DNA of 64,000 nucleotides from Streptomyces aurantiacus (GTDB taxonomy: Bacteria; Actinomycetota; Actinomycetes; Streptomycetales; Streptomycetaceae): positions 9,052,001 through 9,116,000 of the forward strand of contig NZ_CP114283.1 in NCBI RefSeq assembly GCF_027107535.1, given 5' to 3'. This document shows positions 10,748 through 23,815 of this stretch, piece after piece. The position numbers were made by a program, and so were the translations under genes. How positions within the stretch are numbered: position 1 is the stretch's first letter; each line of letters opens with the position of its first letter. The notes beneath the pieces were generated by a model, which had not been told where the DNA came from, made no database searches, and was given only the letters and a program-made list of their open reading frames with translations.

Positions 10748-13006
10748 ATGACCGCGCCCACCCCGCAAGCGCGTCCCACGAAAGATCGGCCGTCCCTCGC
10801 GCACTCCGTAGGCGCACGCCCCCGCCTGCGTGCTGTGGCGATCGCCCCGCTCCTCACGGCCGTACCGGCCGCGCTCGCCGCAGGCGCCGCGGTCGCCCTG
10901 GCTCCCGAATCGGTGCGCATGCCCCTCACCTGGGGCCTTGGCGCGGCCGTCCTTCTGCTGTGCGCGGTGGTTGCCGTGGCCGGCCGTGCCGTGCAGACGT
11001 CCCGATTACTGCTCCGCCGCCTCGAAGCGGTCTCCAAGGACGCCGGCCGGCTGCTCGAGGAAAAGGACGCCCTCACGGAGGAGTCCGCGCGGGAACGCGC
11101 CCGACTCACCGACGAGTTCACCCGGGAGCGCGCCCGGCTCACCGAGCAGAACGCCCACCAGAAGGTCCGCCTCGCCGCCGAGATCGACCGGGAACGCACC
11201 CGGCTCGGCGCGGAGCACGCGCGCGTGGCCGACGAGTTGCGGCAGGCCAGGGCCGATCGTGCCGCCGTGGTCTCGGCGGCCGCCGCCACCGCCGCCCGGT
11301 TGCAGGCCCTGTCCACGAGCATGCTCGCCGACCTGCGCGCCATGGAGGAGCGGTACTCCGACGAGGACGTGCTCGCCGACCTCCTGCACCTCGACCACCG
11401 CACCGCGCAGGCGGGTCGCCTCGCCGACTCCGTCGCCGTCCTCTCGGGCGCGCGCTCGGGCCGCCGCTGGGCGCGGCCCATCCCCATGGAGTCGATCCTG
11501 CGCGGCGCGATGGGCCGCATCGACGGATACCAGCGCGTACGCGTCCACTCGGCGAGCGGCGCGGCGGTCGCCGGGCACGCGGCCGAGGGCGTGATGCACG
11601 CGCTCGCCGAAGTCCTCGACAACGCCGCGAACTTCTCGCCCCCGACGGCCGAGGTCCACGTCTACGTGGAGGAGGTCCCGGCGGGGGTCATCGTCTCCGT
11701 GGAGGACAGTGGCCTGGTGATGGGCGAGACACAGCTGCGCCGCGCCGAACAGGCCGTCTCCGGCGAGGAGGTGGAGGCCGGTGGCCTCGCCGGCACCCGG
11801 CTCGGCCTCGTGGTCGTCGGCCGCCTCGCCCGCAAGTACGGCCTGAGGATCTCCTTCCGCCCCTCCGCGCGCGGCGGTACGGGCGTCCTGGTCCTCGTCC
11901 CCCAGGACGTCCTCGCGAACCCGGCATCGCATCCGACGCCCCACCCGGCGCCGGTCCAGGCCCCGCCCGTGCCCCCGCCCTCTCCCTCGGCCCGCGCCGA
12001 GCACCCGGTACAGGCTCCGCGTCCGGCTCCGGAGCCGGACGCGGCGGCGCGGGAGACCGCGTCGCCCTTCCCGGGCCCGCGGCCCGGCCCGTGGTCCGGC
12101 CCGGAGAACCACCCCTGGTCCGCCCCGGAGGAGCCCGCCCGGCCCGGTCGGAGGGAGCCCTCCTGGCCGGCCGCGGAGGAGACGGCCCGGTCCGGCCCGA
12201 ACCCGAAGGAACCGACCTGGCTCGCCCCGGACCAGTCCACCCGGCCCGCCCCGGAACAGACCCCCTGGCCCGGCCCGAAAGAGCCACTCAGTCTCAGCCC
12301 GAAGAAATCCGCCCGGCCCGGCCCGCAGGAATCCCCCTGGTCCGCCCCGGAGGAGCCCGCCCGGCCGGCTCCGGAACAGACCTCCTGGTACAGCTCGCAG
12401 CATCCCTCCTGGGCGGTACCCGAGGACTCCGCCCGGTCCAGCTCTGACGATTCCTCCAGGCCCGCCCCGGAGGGTTCCGCCCGGCCCGGCCCGAGCGAGC
12501 CGACCGGGTCCGCCCCGGAGAGCGCCGTCCAGCTCAGCCCGAAGGCCTTCCCCTGGTCCGGCCCCCGGGAGTCGTACGGCGCCTCCCGCTCCGTCTCCGA
12601 CCTGGATCCGGAGCCGGTGCCGCCCCACGGATTTCCGTCGCACGGCTTTCCGTCCCGGCCGGCCGGCCCCGCCGACAACCTCCCCAGGCGCCACCGCGGC
12701 GGCACCCTCGCGGAAGCAGAGGCCGAAGCAGAGGCGGAGGCGGAGGCGGAAGCGGCGAGAGGAGCCGGGCTCTCCGTCGGGGCGGCGGGCGAAGTCGAGT
12801 CCGACCCCGTCCGCACCCGGATGCCCGCCAGTCCCGTCACTCCCGGCAGCCCCGACTCCCCCACCACCACCCCCGATGACGTGATGACCCGCGCCGCCCG
12901 CTTCAACAGCTTCCGCCAAGCCGTGCGCCGCACTCCGGCGGACGAGCCCGTACAGGCCCGTACGAGCCCTGCCACCCCCCACCCGGAAAGCGATCCCACG
13001 TCATGA
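10748..13006 (+). CDS. Conservon sensor histidine kinase-like protein (CvnA type)
   Basis: A 752-residue membrane protein. Two transmembrane helices (about 28-50 and 57-82) are followed by a long coiled coil rich in ERARLT repeats (95-185). A phosphoacceptor-like segment LLHLDHRTAQAGRLADS lies near 212. A GHKL ATPase domain follows (N-box ALAEVLDNAANFSPP near 285; G-box GTRLGLVVVGRLARKYG near 348). The last 350 residues are Pro/Ser/Glu-rich, with degenerate SARPGPxEPxWSAPEE repeats and an (EA)n run near 658-672. It is the first gene of a cvn operon, whose proteins form a membrane complex likened to eukaryotic G-protein-coupled systems. It overlaps the roadblock gene by ATGA. Confidence 0.88.
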   Translation: MTAPTPQARPTKDRPSLAHSVGARPRLRAVAIAPLLTAVPAALAAGAAVALAPESVRMPLTWGLGAAVLLLCAVVAVAGRAVQTSRLLLRRLEAVSKDAGRLLEEKDALTEESARERARLTDEFTRERARLTEQNAHQKVRLAAEIDRERTRLGAEHARVADELRQARADRAAVVSAAAATAARLQALSTSMLADLRAMEERYSDEDVLADLLHLDHRTAQAGRLADSVAVLSGARSGRRWARPIPMESILRGAMGRIDGYQRVRVHSASGAAVAGHAAEGVMHALAEVLDNAANFSPPTAEVHVYVEEVPAGVIVSVEDSGLVMGETQLRRAEQAVSGEEVEAGGLAGTRLGLVVVGRLARKYGLRISFRPSARGGTGVLVLVPQDVLANPASHPTPHPAPVQAPPVPPPSPSARAEHPVQAPRPAPEPDAAARETASPFPGPRPGPWSGPENHPWSAPEEPARPGRREPSWPAAEETARSGPNPKEPTWLAPDQSTRPAPEQTPWPGPKEPLSLSPKKSARPGPQESPWSAPEEPARPAPEQTSWYSSQHPSWAVPEDSARSSSDDSSRPAPEGSARPGPSEPTGSAPESAVQLSPKAFPWSGPRESYGASRSVSDLDPEPVPPHGFPSHGFPSRPAGPADNLPRRHRGGTLAEAEAEAEAEAEAEAARGAGLSVGAAGEVESDPVRTRMPASPVTPGSPDSPTTTPDDVMTRAARFNSFRQAVRRTPADEPVQARTSPATPHPESDPTS
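12100..12570 (+). repeat. Degenerate Pro/Trp tandem repeats inside the kinase gene
   Basis: About 20-residue units of the type SARPGPxEPxWSAPEEPARP recur through codons 452-607, with phrases such as ARPGP, EEPARP and PWSAP reused. The DNA encodes a long disordered tail after the ATPase domain, likely prone to expansion and contraction. Confidence 0.65.
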
Positions 13007-13446
13007 CCGGCCCCATCGGCACCACCTCGACCGCCGACGAGAAGCTGACCTGGCTCATCGAGGGCCTGCTGGCGCGCACCCCGGGCGCCCGGCACGCGCT
13101 CGTGCTCTCCCGGGACGGCCTGCAGCTGTGCCGCACGCCGGAACTCTCCGCCGACCAGGCCGACCAGCTCGCCGCCATCGCCGCCGGGATCCAGTCGCTG
13201 TCCCACGGGGCCTCCCTGCAGTTCGGGGACGGCACCGGGGGCGTGCGGTCGACGATGACCGAGTTCCACGGCGGGGTCCTGTTCATCGTCGAGGCGGGCG
13301 CGGGCGCGCACCTGGCGGTGGTCACGGCCGAGGAGGCGGACCCCGGGCTCGTCGGCCACAACATGGGCGAGCTCGTGGAGCAGCTCGGCGGGCACCTGAA
13401 CGCACAGCCGCGTACGTCACTGAGCGCGCAGCCACGTACGCCATGA
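13003..13446 (+). CDS. Roadblock/LC7 domain protein (CvnB type)
   Basis: A 147-residue cytoplasmic protein with one roadblock/LC7 domain over residues 10-125 (LTWLIEGLLARTPGARHALVLSRDG, QLAAIAAGIQSLS). These are the conservon B proteins, related to MglB-type GTPase-activating proteins that partner small Ras-like GTPases. ATG 13003 overlaps the kinase stop and the TGA at 13444 overlaps the next ATG. The GTPase partner expected two genes downstream is broken here, so its target may be encoded elsewhere. Confidence 0.92.
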   Translation: MTGPIGTTSTADEKLTWLIEGLLARTPGARHALVLSRDGLQLCRTPELSADQADQLAAIAAGIQSLSHGASLQFGDGTGGVRSTMTEFHGGVLFIVEAGAGAHLAVVTAEEADPGLVGHNMGELVEQLGGHLNAQPRTSLSAQPRTP

Positions 13447-13799
13447 GCCGGCCGGGCAGGGACGACGCCCCCGACCGGCTCTACACCCTCACCCAGGGGC
13501 GCACCCGTTCCACTCCCGGAGCCCCCTTCGACCTGGTGACACTGATCGTCGCCGAGTGCGATCCGGTGCCGGGCATGCAGTCGGAGCACGCGGCGATCCT
13601 GCGCCTCGCCGGACGGCCGACCGCCGTCGCGGAGCTGGCCGCCGAGCTGCGGCTGCCGGTCAGCATCACGAAGATCATGCTCTCCGACCTGCTCGCCGAG
13701 GGCCGCGTCAGCGCCCGTCATCCCCGCAGGGTCATGCTCGCGGGCCGTCCCGATCCTCATATCCTGGAGCAGGTGCTCGTTGGACTCCGCAACCTCTGA
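13443..13799 (+). CDS. DUF742 protein (CvnC type)
   Basis: A 118-residue protein of the DUF742 family, conservon component C. Seen: DRLYTLTQGRT near the N-terminus, FDLVTLIVAECDPVPGMQSEHAAILRL, and a winged-helix-like C-terminal half with LPVSITKIMLSDLLAEGRV. The ATG overlaps the upstream stop. Its last codons (VGLRNL) overlap in another frame the start of the cvnD stub. Function is unknown beyond association with the Cvn complex. Confidence 0.9.
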   Translation: MSRPGRDDAPDRLYTLTQGRTRSTPGAPFDLVTLIVAECDPVPGMQSEHAAILRLAGRPTAVAELAAELRLPVSITKIMLSDLLAEGRVSARHPRRVMLAGRPDPHILEQVLVGLRNL

Positions 13800-13952
13800 A
13801 GCCTCTGACCCCCCTGGCACCCGTACTCCGCCGCGGGCGACGGCCGGTGACGGCCCGCGGATCGTGGACGCCGGCGGTTCCGGCACCGCCCGGTGCCTCA
13901 CCGCCCGTCCCGCCTCGGTACAAGCCGGCCCACCCGCAGGGGAGTTGTCCCG

Positions 13953-13956
<4 letters not shown>
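13780..13956 (+). pseudogene. Truncated conservon GTPase gene (cvnD remnant)
   Basis: A TTG-started frame overlaps the DUF742 gene and begins LDSATSEASDPPGTRTPPRA, as conservon GTPase (CvnD) proteins begin. It then reads PRIVDAGGSGTARC where an intact protein has the P-loop of the type IVVAGGFGVGKTT. The Lys-Thr-Thr of Walker A is gone and the frame stops after 58 codons, against roughly 190 in the family. The TGA at 13954 still overlaps the P450 GTG by 4 bp, so reading frame and translational coupling survived the loss of the GTPase body. It may be a deletion remnant or a retained coupling peptide. Homology rests on the N-terminal resemblance and gene order. Confidence 0.6.
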
Positions 13957-16411
<2,455 letters not shown>

Positions 16412-16440
16412 TCGGCGCAGCCCGCCGACTTCTCCTCAAG

Positions 16441-16482
16441 GCCTGGTCCACCAGCCGTTCCGGCTGGTGGACCAGGCTTTTT
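16441..16482 (+). terminator. Intrinsic terminator of serC
   Basis: A perfect 16-bp stem (16441-16456 with 16462-16477) around the loop GTTCC is followed by five Ts. This is an unusually canonical rho-independent terminator for this genome. Confidence 0.95.
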
Positions 16483-16770
16483 CCGTGCCCCGGAAGGTTC
16501 CGCCCCGTCAGTCGGCCGAACGACGACCCCGGTTGCGTACACCGTGACGCACCGTCATCACCGGGCCCCGGAAGAGCCATTACGCGTTTGCCGTCACTCG
16601 AAGGTAGGCTGGCGCCATACAGCTGTCGGCGAGGTTACGAATGCGTGTACCCAATCGCCACCGACAATCTACTACGGTCGATCTGCTACCTGGCAGGTTC
16701 CGCATCACCCATTCGTCGACGCGGCGCCGCGCCAGCTGAGCAGGACCCGGAGAGGTAGGAGCACAGGGCC
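16483..16770. other. Intergenic region upstream of XRE regulator
   Basis: There is no convincing ORF here. The stretch 16600-16700 is noticeably less GC-rich than its surroundings, as expected for the promoter of the following regulator. AGAGGTAGGAG at about 16751-16761 is the likely ribosome-binding region. Confidence 0.4.
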
Positions 16771-17667
16771 ATGGCCACCCCCAAGGACCCGGCACTGGAA
16801 CGACGCAAGGTCCGCCTGGCCCTGCGCACGTTCCGGAAGAAGGCCGGCCTCAACCAGCCCTATGTCGCTGAAGCCCTGTCCTGGTCTCCGTCGAAGGTCA
16901 TCCGTATCGAAGGCGGCTCGGTCGGAGTCTCGGTGACCGACCTGCGCGCCCTGTTGGATCTCTACGGCATCGACGACGCCAAGATCCGTGAGGACTTGGA
17001 GGAGTCCACCCGGGGCAGCCGCAGGCCCCCGTGGTGGAGCCCTTATCGGGACATCGTGGATCCGCAGTTCGCGATCTATCTAGGACTCGAAGGCACCGCG
17101 GACGCGCTGTACGCCTATCACCCGACTTTCATTCCGGGGCTGCTGCAGACAGAGGACTACACCCGCGCCCTGCTGGAGAAGCGCAACTCGCCCGAGCGCC
17201 TGGACGCCATCGTCGGCCTGCGCGGCGAGCGCCAGGACCGACTGCTGCGCGGGGACGAGAAGCCGGATCTGAACTTCCTGGTGGACGAGGCCGCGCTGCG
17301 CCGCTGGATCGGCGGACCAGCCGTGATGCGCGCCCAGCTGCAGCATCTGAAGTCCGCGGCGGAACACCCGCATGTCACCTTGGATGTCGTGCCGTTCAGC
17401 GTCGGCGCCCACGCGGTGCTGCGCAGTGGATCGATCGCACTGACCTTCACGGATGACGACGACGTGCTGTTCACGGAGACGGCGAGCGGAGGGTTGACCA
17501 CCCGCAACGATCAGTCGGCCGTCGACGACTACCTGACTGATTTCCAGAACTCCCGCGCCCGCGCCCTCCACGGGGACCGGATGACCGCCTTCGTCGACGA
17601 GATCATCACGCAATACCCGAACGGCCTCGCCGAGCCCTCGGCAGGCCTGCCGGACAGTCCGTCCTAG
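16771..17667 (+). CDS. XRE-family regulator with DUF5753 domain
   Basis: A 298-residue DNA-binding protein. A helix-turn-helix spans residues 15-65 (LRTFRKKAGLNQPYVAEALSWSPSKVIRIEGG). A DUF5753 domain follows (about 100-285) with the family phrase HPTFIPGLLQTEDYTRAL and later VPFSVGAHAVLRSGSIALTF. Such proteins, related to Streptomyces WhiJ/AbaA-locus regulators, usually pair with a small DUF397 protein. Here the nearest DUF397 gene is about 1 kb away on the other strand, with two small membrane-protein genes between, so the module is rearranged compared with 28470-29479. Confidence 0.9.
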   Translation: MATPKDPALERRKVRLALRTFRKKAGLNQPYVAEALSWSPSKVIRIEGGSVGVSVTDLRALLDLYGIDDAKIREDLEESTRGSRRPPWWSPYRDIVDPQFAIYLGLEGTADALYAYHPTFIPGLLQTEDYTRALLEKRNSPERLDAIVGLRGERQDRLLRGDEKPDLNFLVDEAALRRWIGGPAVMRAQLQHLKSAAEHPHVTLDVVPFSVGAHAVLRSGSIALTFTDDDDVLFTETASGGLTTRNDQSAVDDYLTDFQNSRARALHGDRMTAFVDEIITQYPNGLAEPSAGLPDSPS

Positions 17668-17719
17668 TAGGAAGCGACATCCCCACTGGCAACAGTCGGG
17701 CAGAGACCGGGAGAGGCCC

Positions 17720-18277
17720 GTGACGGGGTTCTTCACATGGATACGGGACCAACGGATACGGCTCAGCGAGCTTCTCGCCGTGCCCGAGCAGGGACCGGCT
17801 CAGCAACATGGCGACGACACGGAGACGGATGATGTCGATATTCCTCCTACCGCTCTCCGCGGTCCGCCACCGCTGGTGGGCCGCCCCCCGACGTGGCGCG
17901 ACCTGATACGTGACGTCCTGTACGAGGACTCGGCCCAGATCAACTTTCGGCGGGCGAGCCTCTGGTTGGTGTGCCTCATATCAGTGGGATCCGCTGTCGC
18001 GTACCTGATGGCCGTGGTTCTTTCCGCCATCACCAGGGCCATCGACCCGGCCGCGGCCCCCTCCACGCTCCACCTGACAGGGAGCATCCTCGGCTTGGGC
18101 GGACTCAGCGGCTTTGTCGCATGGCGGCGCCTACGAGCACTGCGCCAGGAACCACCCCCCGGCCCGCCGCCCGCCGCGCCGACTCCTGCCGATCCCGCCC
18201 CTACCGATCCGGTGACCGGTACCGGCCATCCGGAGCCCGGCCCACCAGGTTCGGGAAGTGGCGAGCCGCAGCCGTAG
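17720..18277 (+). CDS. Small two-helix membrane protein of unknown function
   Basis: A 185-residue protein that I do not recognise. It has an acidic soluble N-terminal part, a conserved-looking TWRDLIRDVLYEDSAQINFRR segment, and two transmembrane helices (about residues 80-105 ASLWLVCLISVGSAVAYLMA and 115-135 LHLTGSILGLGGLSGFVAW). A Pro-rich tail (PPPGPPPAAPTP) ends the protein. GTG 17720 is chosen for GGGAGAGG 3 nt upstream. It lies 52 bp after the XRE regulator on the same strand and is probably co-transcribed. Its 3' end overlaps a convergent small membrane gene. Confidence 0.7.
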   Translation: MTGFFTWIRDQRIRLSELLAVPEQGPAQQHGDDTETDDVDIPPTALRGPPPLVGRPPTWRDLIRDVLYEDSAQINFRRASLWLVCLISVGSAVAYLMAVVLSAITRAIDPAAAPSTLHLTGSILGLGGLSGFVAWRRLRALRQEPPPGPPPAAPTPADPAPTDPVTGTGHPEPGPPGSGSGEPQP

Positions 18278-18515
18278 TCCCACGTTCAAGGAGCAGCCCC
18301 GCGCCCCCGGCGGTGAGCGTGCCGACAGCCGCCCAGACCCAGGGCCGAGCCTCAGCTGTAACGGTGAACGACAGAAGCACCCCTGCCGTGGTCGCTGTAC
18401 CGCCAGCCAGAACACAGAGAACCACCGCTACGACAGCCAGCGGCAATAAGGGCCTCGGTCCGTCCGTTTCACCATTCCGCGTCACATGCGATGGTCCGGT
18501 GGAATCCCCCATCAT
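18201..18515 (-). CDS. Possible small two-helix membrane protein
   Basis: A 104-residue ORF with two hydrophobic helices, about 24-50 (LLPLAVVAVVLCVLAGG) and 62-82 (WVWAAVGTLTAGGAGLLL), and a basic C-terminus. The start is ambiguous between adjacent ATGs at 18515 and 18512, with only GGGG as a ribosome site. It overlaps the convergent membrane gene by 77 bp and lies between it and the DUF397 gene, transcribed with the latter. No homology is recognised; it could be spurious. Confidence 0.45.
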   Translation of the reverse strand: MMGDSTGPSHVTRNGETDGPRPLLPLAVVAVVLCVLAGGTATTAGVLLSFTVTAEARPWVWAAVGTLTAGGAGLLLERGTTAAARHFPNLVGRAPDGRYRSPDR

Positions 18516-18638
18516 GTCCCCAGCCAGTCTTCCTTTGCGCCTCTGGTGGTGTTCGGGATGCTGCGTCGCCGAGAGCCCCAATCGAACCACATGCACCTTC
18601 CGCCCCGCTGGCCCCCTACCCCGAAGGCCGAAAATCGC

Positions 18639-18848
18639 TTATCCCGTCGTCCGGTCCGGACGCCTCCCGAGGAGATCGCACAGGAAGCCACTCCAACTCG
18701 CTTCGCAGAAAGCCAAGTTGGGTCCGGCCGGCCGCTTGGAGTCGCGGACTCGGACCCTCCCCCTCCCTAAGGCGACCTCGACACAGTCACCCGGATCAGA
18801 GACGCTGCTTTTGCGCCAGATGAGCTCGGGAAGGTCCCCATCGGCCAC
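18639..18848 (-). CDS. DUF397 small protein
   Basis: A 69-residue DUF397 protein with the family pattern WRKSSVSDPGDCVEVA, VRVRDSKRPAGPNLAF and a final ASWSGFLCDL. GTG 18848 is chosen because GGAGGAG is 6 nt upstream; an ATG at 18866 is six codons earlier without a ribosome site. DUF397 proteins normally accompany XRE/DUF5753 regulators. This one faces the regulator at 16771 from the opposite strand. An inverted repeat about 55 bp upstream is a likely operator. Confidence 0.85.
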   Translation of the reverse strand: MADGDLPELIWRKSSVSDPGDCVEVALGRGRVRVRDSKRPAGPNLAFCEASWSGFLCDLLGRRPDRTTG

Positions 18849-18902
18849 CCTCGACTCCTCCGCCATCAGGCAGTTGACTGCACACGTCGAGCAAGCATGT
18901 TT

Positions 18903-18920
18903 GAGATAGTCCAGTATCTC
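18903..18920. promoter_or_regulatory. Operator-like inverted repeat upstream of DUF397 gene
   Basis: GAGATA-N6-TATCTC is a perfect 6-bp-arm inverted repeat, 55 bp before the DUF397 GTG. The XRE regulator at 16771 is the obvious candidate binder, by inference only. Confidence 0.45.
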
Positions 18921-19153
18921 CTGCTATCACCGCCTCCCGCACGCTATTGCATCAATGGGAGTCTCCGCAGGAGGACAGCTGGAGCGGGCAGAGCACGTCA
19001 TAACCGAGCCGTCGATCACGCAATCTCGCTCTTGTTCCGTCACTCTTCAGGTTAGGGTCTCCAAACTCGCGGAGCCTAGGCTGAAACCGGCCCAGGGGGC
19101 AGGCCGGTGCGCACGGCCAGTCGGCAGCAGCCCGTCCGGACGTGCGCTTCAGC
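18921..19153. other. Intergenic, no gene seen
   Basis: Relatively AT-rich for this genome near 18930-19080, with no credible ORF or terminator stem. It separates the DUF397 promoter region from the 3' end of the cellulase gene. Confidence 0.4.
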
Positions 19154-21790
<2,637 letters not shown>

Positions 21791-21794
<4 letters not shown>

Positions 21795-22831
21795 ACCGCG
21801 ACCTCCTTGGCCTGCTCGGCGCCCTCGTGACTCCCCGTACCCTTGGCGCCCTTGCCGCTTTCCGGACCCTGCGCGTCCTGTCCGGGCACGTCCGTGCGGT
21901 GGCCGGTCAGGTGCAGGAACACGTCGTCGAGGCTGGGCCTGCGCAGCCCGATGTCCTCCACGCGCACCCCCTCGTCCTGAAGCGTCCGCGCCACCTCGGT
22001 GAGCGCCGCGACCCGGTCGGTCACGGGCGCGTGCACCCGCAGCTCGGTCTCGTCCGAATCCGGTTCGCCGTCCGAGACCCGGGCGACGACCTTCACCGCC
22101 CGCGCGACGTCGGCGCGCTCGGCGACGACGACCTCGATCCGGTCGCCACCCACCGCGCTCTTCAGCCCGTCCGGGGTGTCGTCGGCGATGGCCCGCCCCT
22201 GGTCGATGACCGTGATGTGCGAGGCGAGCTTGTCGGCCTCCTCCAGGTACTGCGTGGTCAGCAGCACGGTGGTGCCGCCGGTCACCAACGCCCGTACGGC
22301 GTCCCACACCTCGCCCCGGCCGCGCGGGTCGAGCCCTGTCGTGGGCTCGTCCAGGAACAGCACGCTCGGGGTGAGGATCATCGACGCGGCGAGGTCGAGG
22401 CGCCGCCGCATGCCGCCGCTGTACTTGCCGACGCCCTTACCGGCGGCGTCGGTCAGGTCGAACTGCTCCAGCAGCTCCGTCGCCCGCAGCCGCGCGCGGC
22501 GCCCGCCCAGGTGGAAGAGCCGCCCGAACATCTCCAGGTTCTGCCGGCCGGTGAGCACCTCGTCCACCGCCGCGTACTGACCGGTGAGACCGATCCGCGC
22601 CCGTACCTCCCGTGGCCGCGCGGCCACGTCCAGGCCGGCCACCCACGCGCTTCCCCCGTCCAGCTTGACCAGGGTGGAGAGGATGCGAACGGCGGTGGTC
22701 TTGCCCGCGCCGTTCGGACCGAGCAGGCCGTGCACCGTGCCCTCCCGCACGGTCAGGTCGAAACCGTCGAGGGCGCGCTTCTCGCCGTACCTCTTCTCGA
22801 GCCCCTCGGCCCGCACCGCGTATCCACTCAC
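21791..22831 (-). CDS. ABC exporter ATP-binding subunit (DrrA-like)
   Basis: A 346-residue ATPase. Walker [18 protein letters not shown] is near 42, the Q-loop in [11 protein letters not shown] near 85, signature [12 protein letters not shown] near 140, Walker [14 protein letters not shown] near 160 and the switch His replaced by Gln in [11 protein letters not shown], as in DrrA-type transporters. The C-terminal regulatory domain ends in an Asp/Gly/Glu-rich tail of about 35 residues. GTG 22831 has GGGGAG 6 nt upstream and lies 24 bp from the twin TetR operators. Coupled to the permease by ATGA. Confidence 0.92.
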
Positions 22832-22854
22832 AGAACTCCCCCATCCCGGAAACT

Positions 22855-22890
22855 GAGTACATCGTACTCTAATGAGAGTACACCGTACTC
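22855..22890. promoter_or_regulatory. Twin TetR-type operators between divergent genes
   Basis: GAGTAC-ATC-GTACTC (22855-22869) and GAGTAC-ACC-GTACTC (22876-22890) are perfect inverted repeats with centres 21 bp apart, two DNA turns. They form a larger near-palindrome between the divergent ABC and TetR genes, so one repressor probably controls both. Confidence 0.85.
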
Positions 22891-22921
22891 AGTTTCGGTC
22901 CAAGGGATTACTCTGAGGCTC

Positions 22922-23701
22922 ATGACAAGCAGTTCGGGTGGCACGGACACCAGCGGCAGCGGCGACATCGTCCGCACCCTCCACCTGCTGTGGGACATGG
23001 GCCCACGGCCCAGCCGCGGCCCCAAGCCGGGGCTCACGCTCGACCGGATCGTGGAAGCGGCGGTCGGGGTCGCGGACACGGAGGGCCTCGAGGCAGTCTC
23101 GATGCGCCGGGTCGCGACGGAGCTCGGCACCGGCACGATGTCCCTGTACCGGTACGTGCCCGGCAAGGGCGAGCTGCTCGACCTGATGCTGGACCGCGTC
23201 CAGCGCACCGAGGGTGACATGTCCGTCTTCGGCGACGACTGGCGTTCGGCCCTGGAGGCGCTGGGCCGCGAGAGCCTCGCCCTCTACCGGCGCCACCCCT
23301 GGCTGCTGAAGGTCAACCAGTCCCGCCCGGTCCTCGGCCCCAGCGCCATCGACGGCCTGGAGAAGGTGATCTCCTGCATCAGGCCCATGGGTCTGAGCGA
23401 CCCGGAGCTGATCTCGGTGGTCATCATGATCGACTCGTACGTCATCGGGGCCGCCCGTTCCCAGCTCTACACCCAGGAGGCGGAGCGCAGGACCGGCCTG
23501 ACGGACGCGGAGTTCTGGGCCGCCCAGGCCCCGGTCCTGGAGAAGATCATGACGAGCGACCGCTACCCCGTGATGGCCTCACTCTCCGAGGACTCCTTCA
23601 GCTCGGACTTCGACCACTTCGGCTTCGGCCTCCAGCGCATCCTGGACGGCCTCGACACCCTCGTCACCCACCGCCGGGGCGCGGGCGGCGACGGCGACTG
23701 A
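22922..23701 (+). CDS. TetR-family regulator (TetR_C_1 type)
   Basis: A 259-residue repressor. After a 35-residue N-terminal extension comes the helix-turn-helix (GLTLDRIVEAAVGVADTEGLEAVSMRRVATELGTGTMSLYRYVPGKGEL, about 40-88). A ligand/dimer domain of the TetR class follows (LYRRHPWLLKVNQSRPVLGPSAI, SYVIGAARSQ). It is divergent from the DrrAB-like exporter with two palindromic operators in between, so the likely job is drug-responsive repression of the exporter and itself. ATG 22922 has GAGG 4 nt upstream. Confidence 0.9.
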   Translation: MTSSSGGTDTSGSGDIVRTLHLLWDMGPRPSRGPKPGLTLDRIVEAAVGVADTEGLEAVSMRRVATELGTGTMSLYRYVPGKGELLDLMLDRVQRTEGDMSVFGDDWRSALEALGRESLALYRRHPWLLKVNQSRPVLGPSAIDGLEKVISCIRPMGLSDPELISVVIMIDSYVIGAARSQLYTQEAERRTGLTDAEFWAAQAPVLEKIMTSDRYPVMASLSEDSFSSDFDHFGFGLQRILDGLDTLVTHRRGAGGDGD

Positions 23702-23815
23702 GCGGACCGGGGTACGGCGGGCCGCAGGGTCAGCGCCCCCGAAGGGCCGCGGGAAACCGCGCGACCAGCCACGACGGGGCCCGCAGCCGGCGCGCCGAAC
23801 CTCCGGCGGAGCCGC

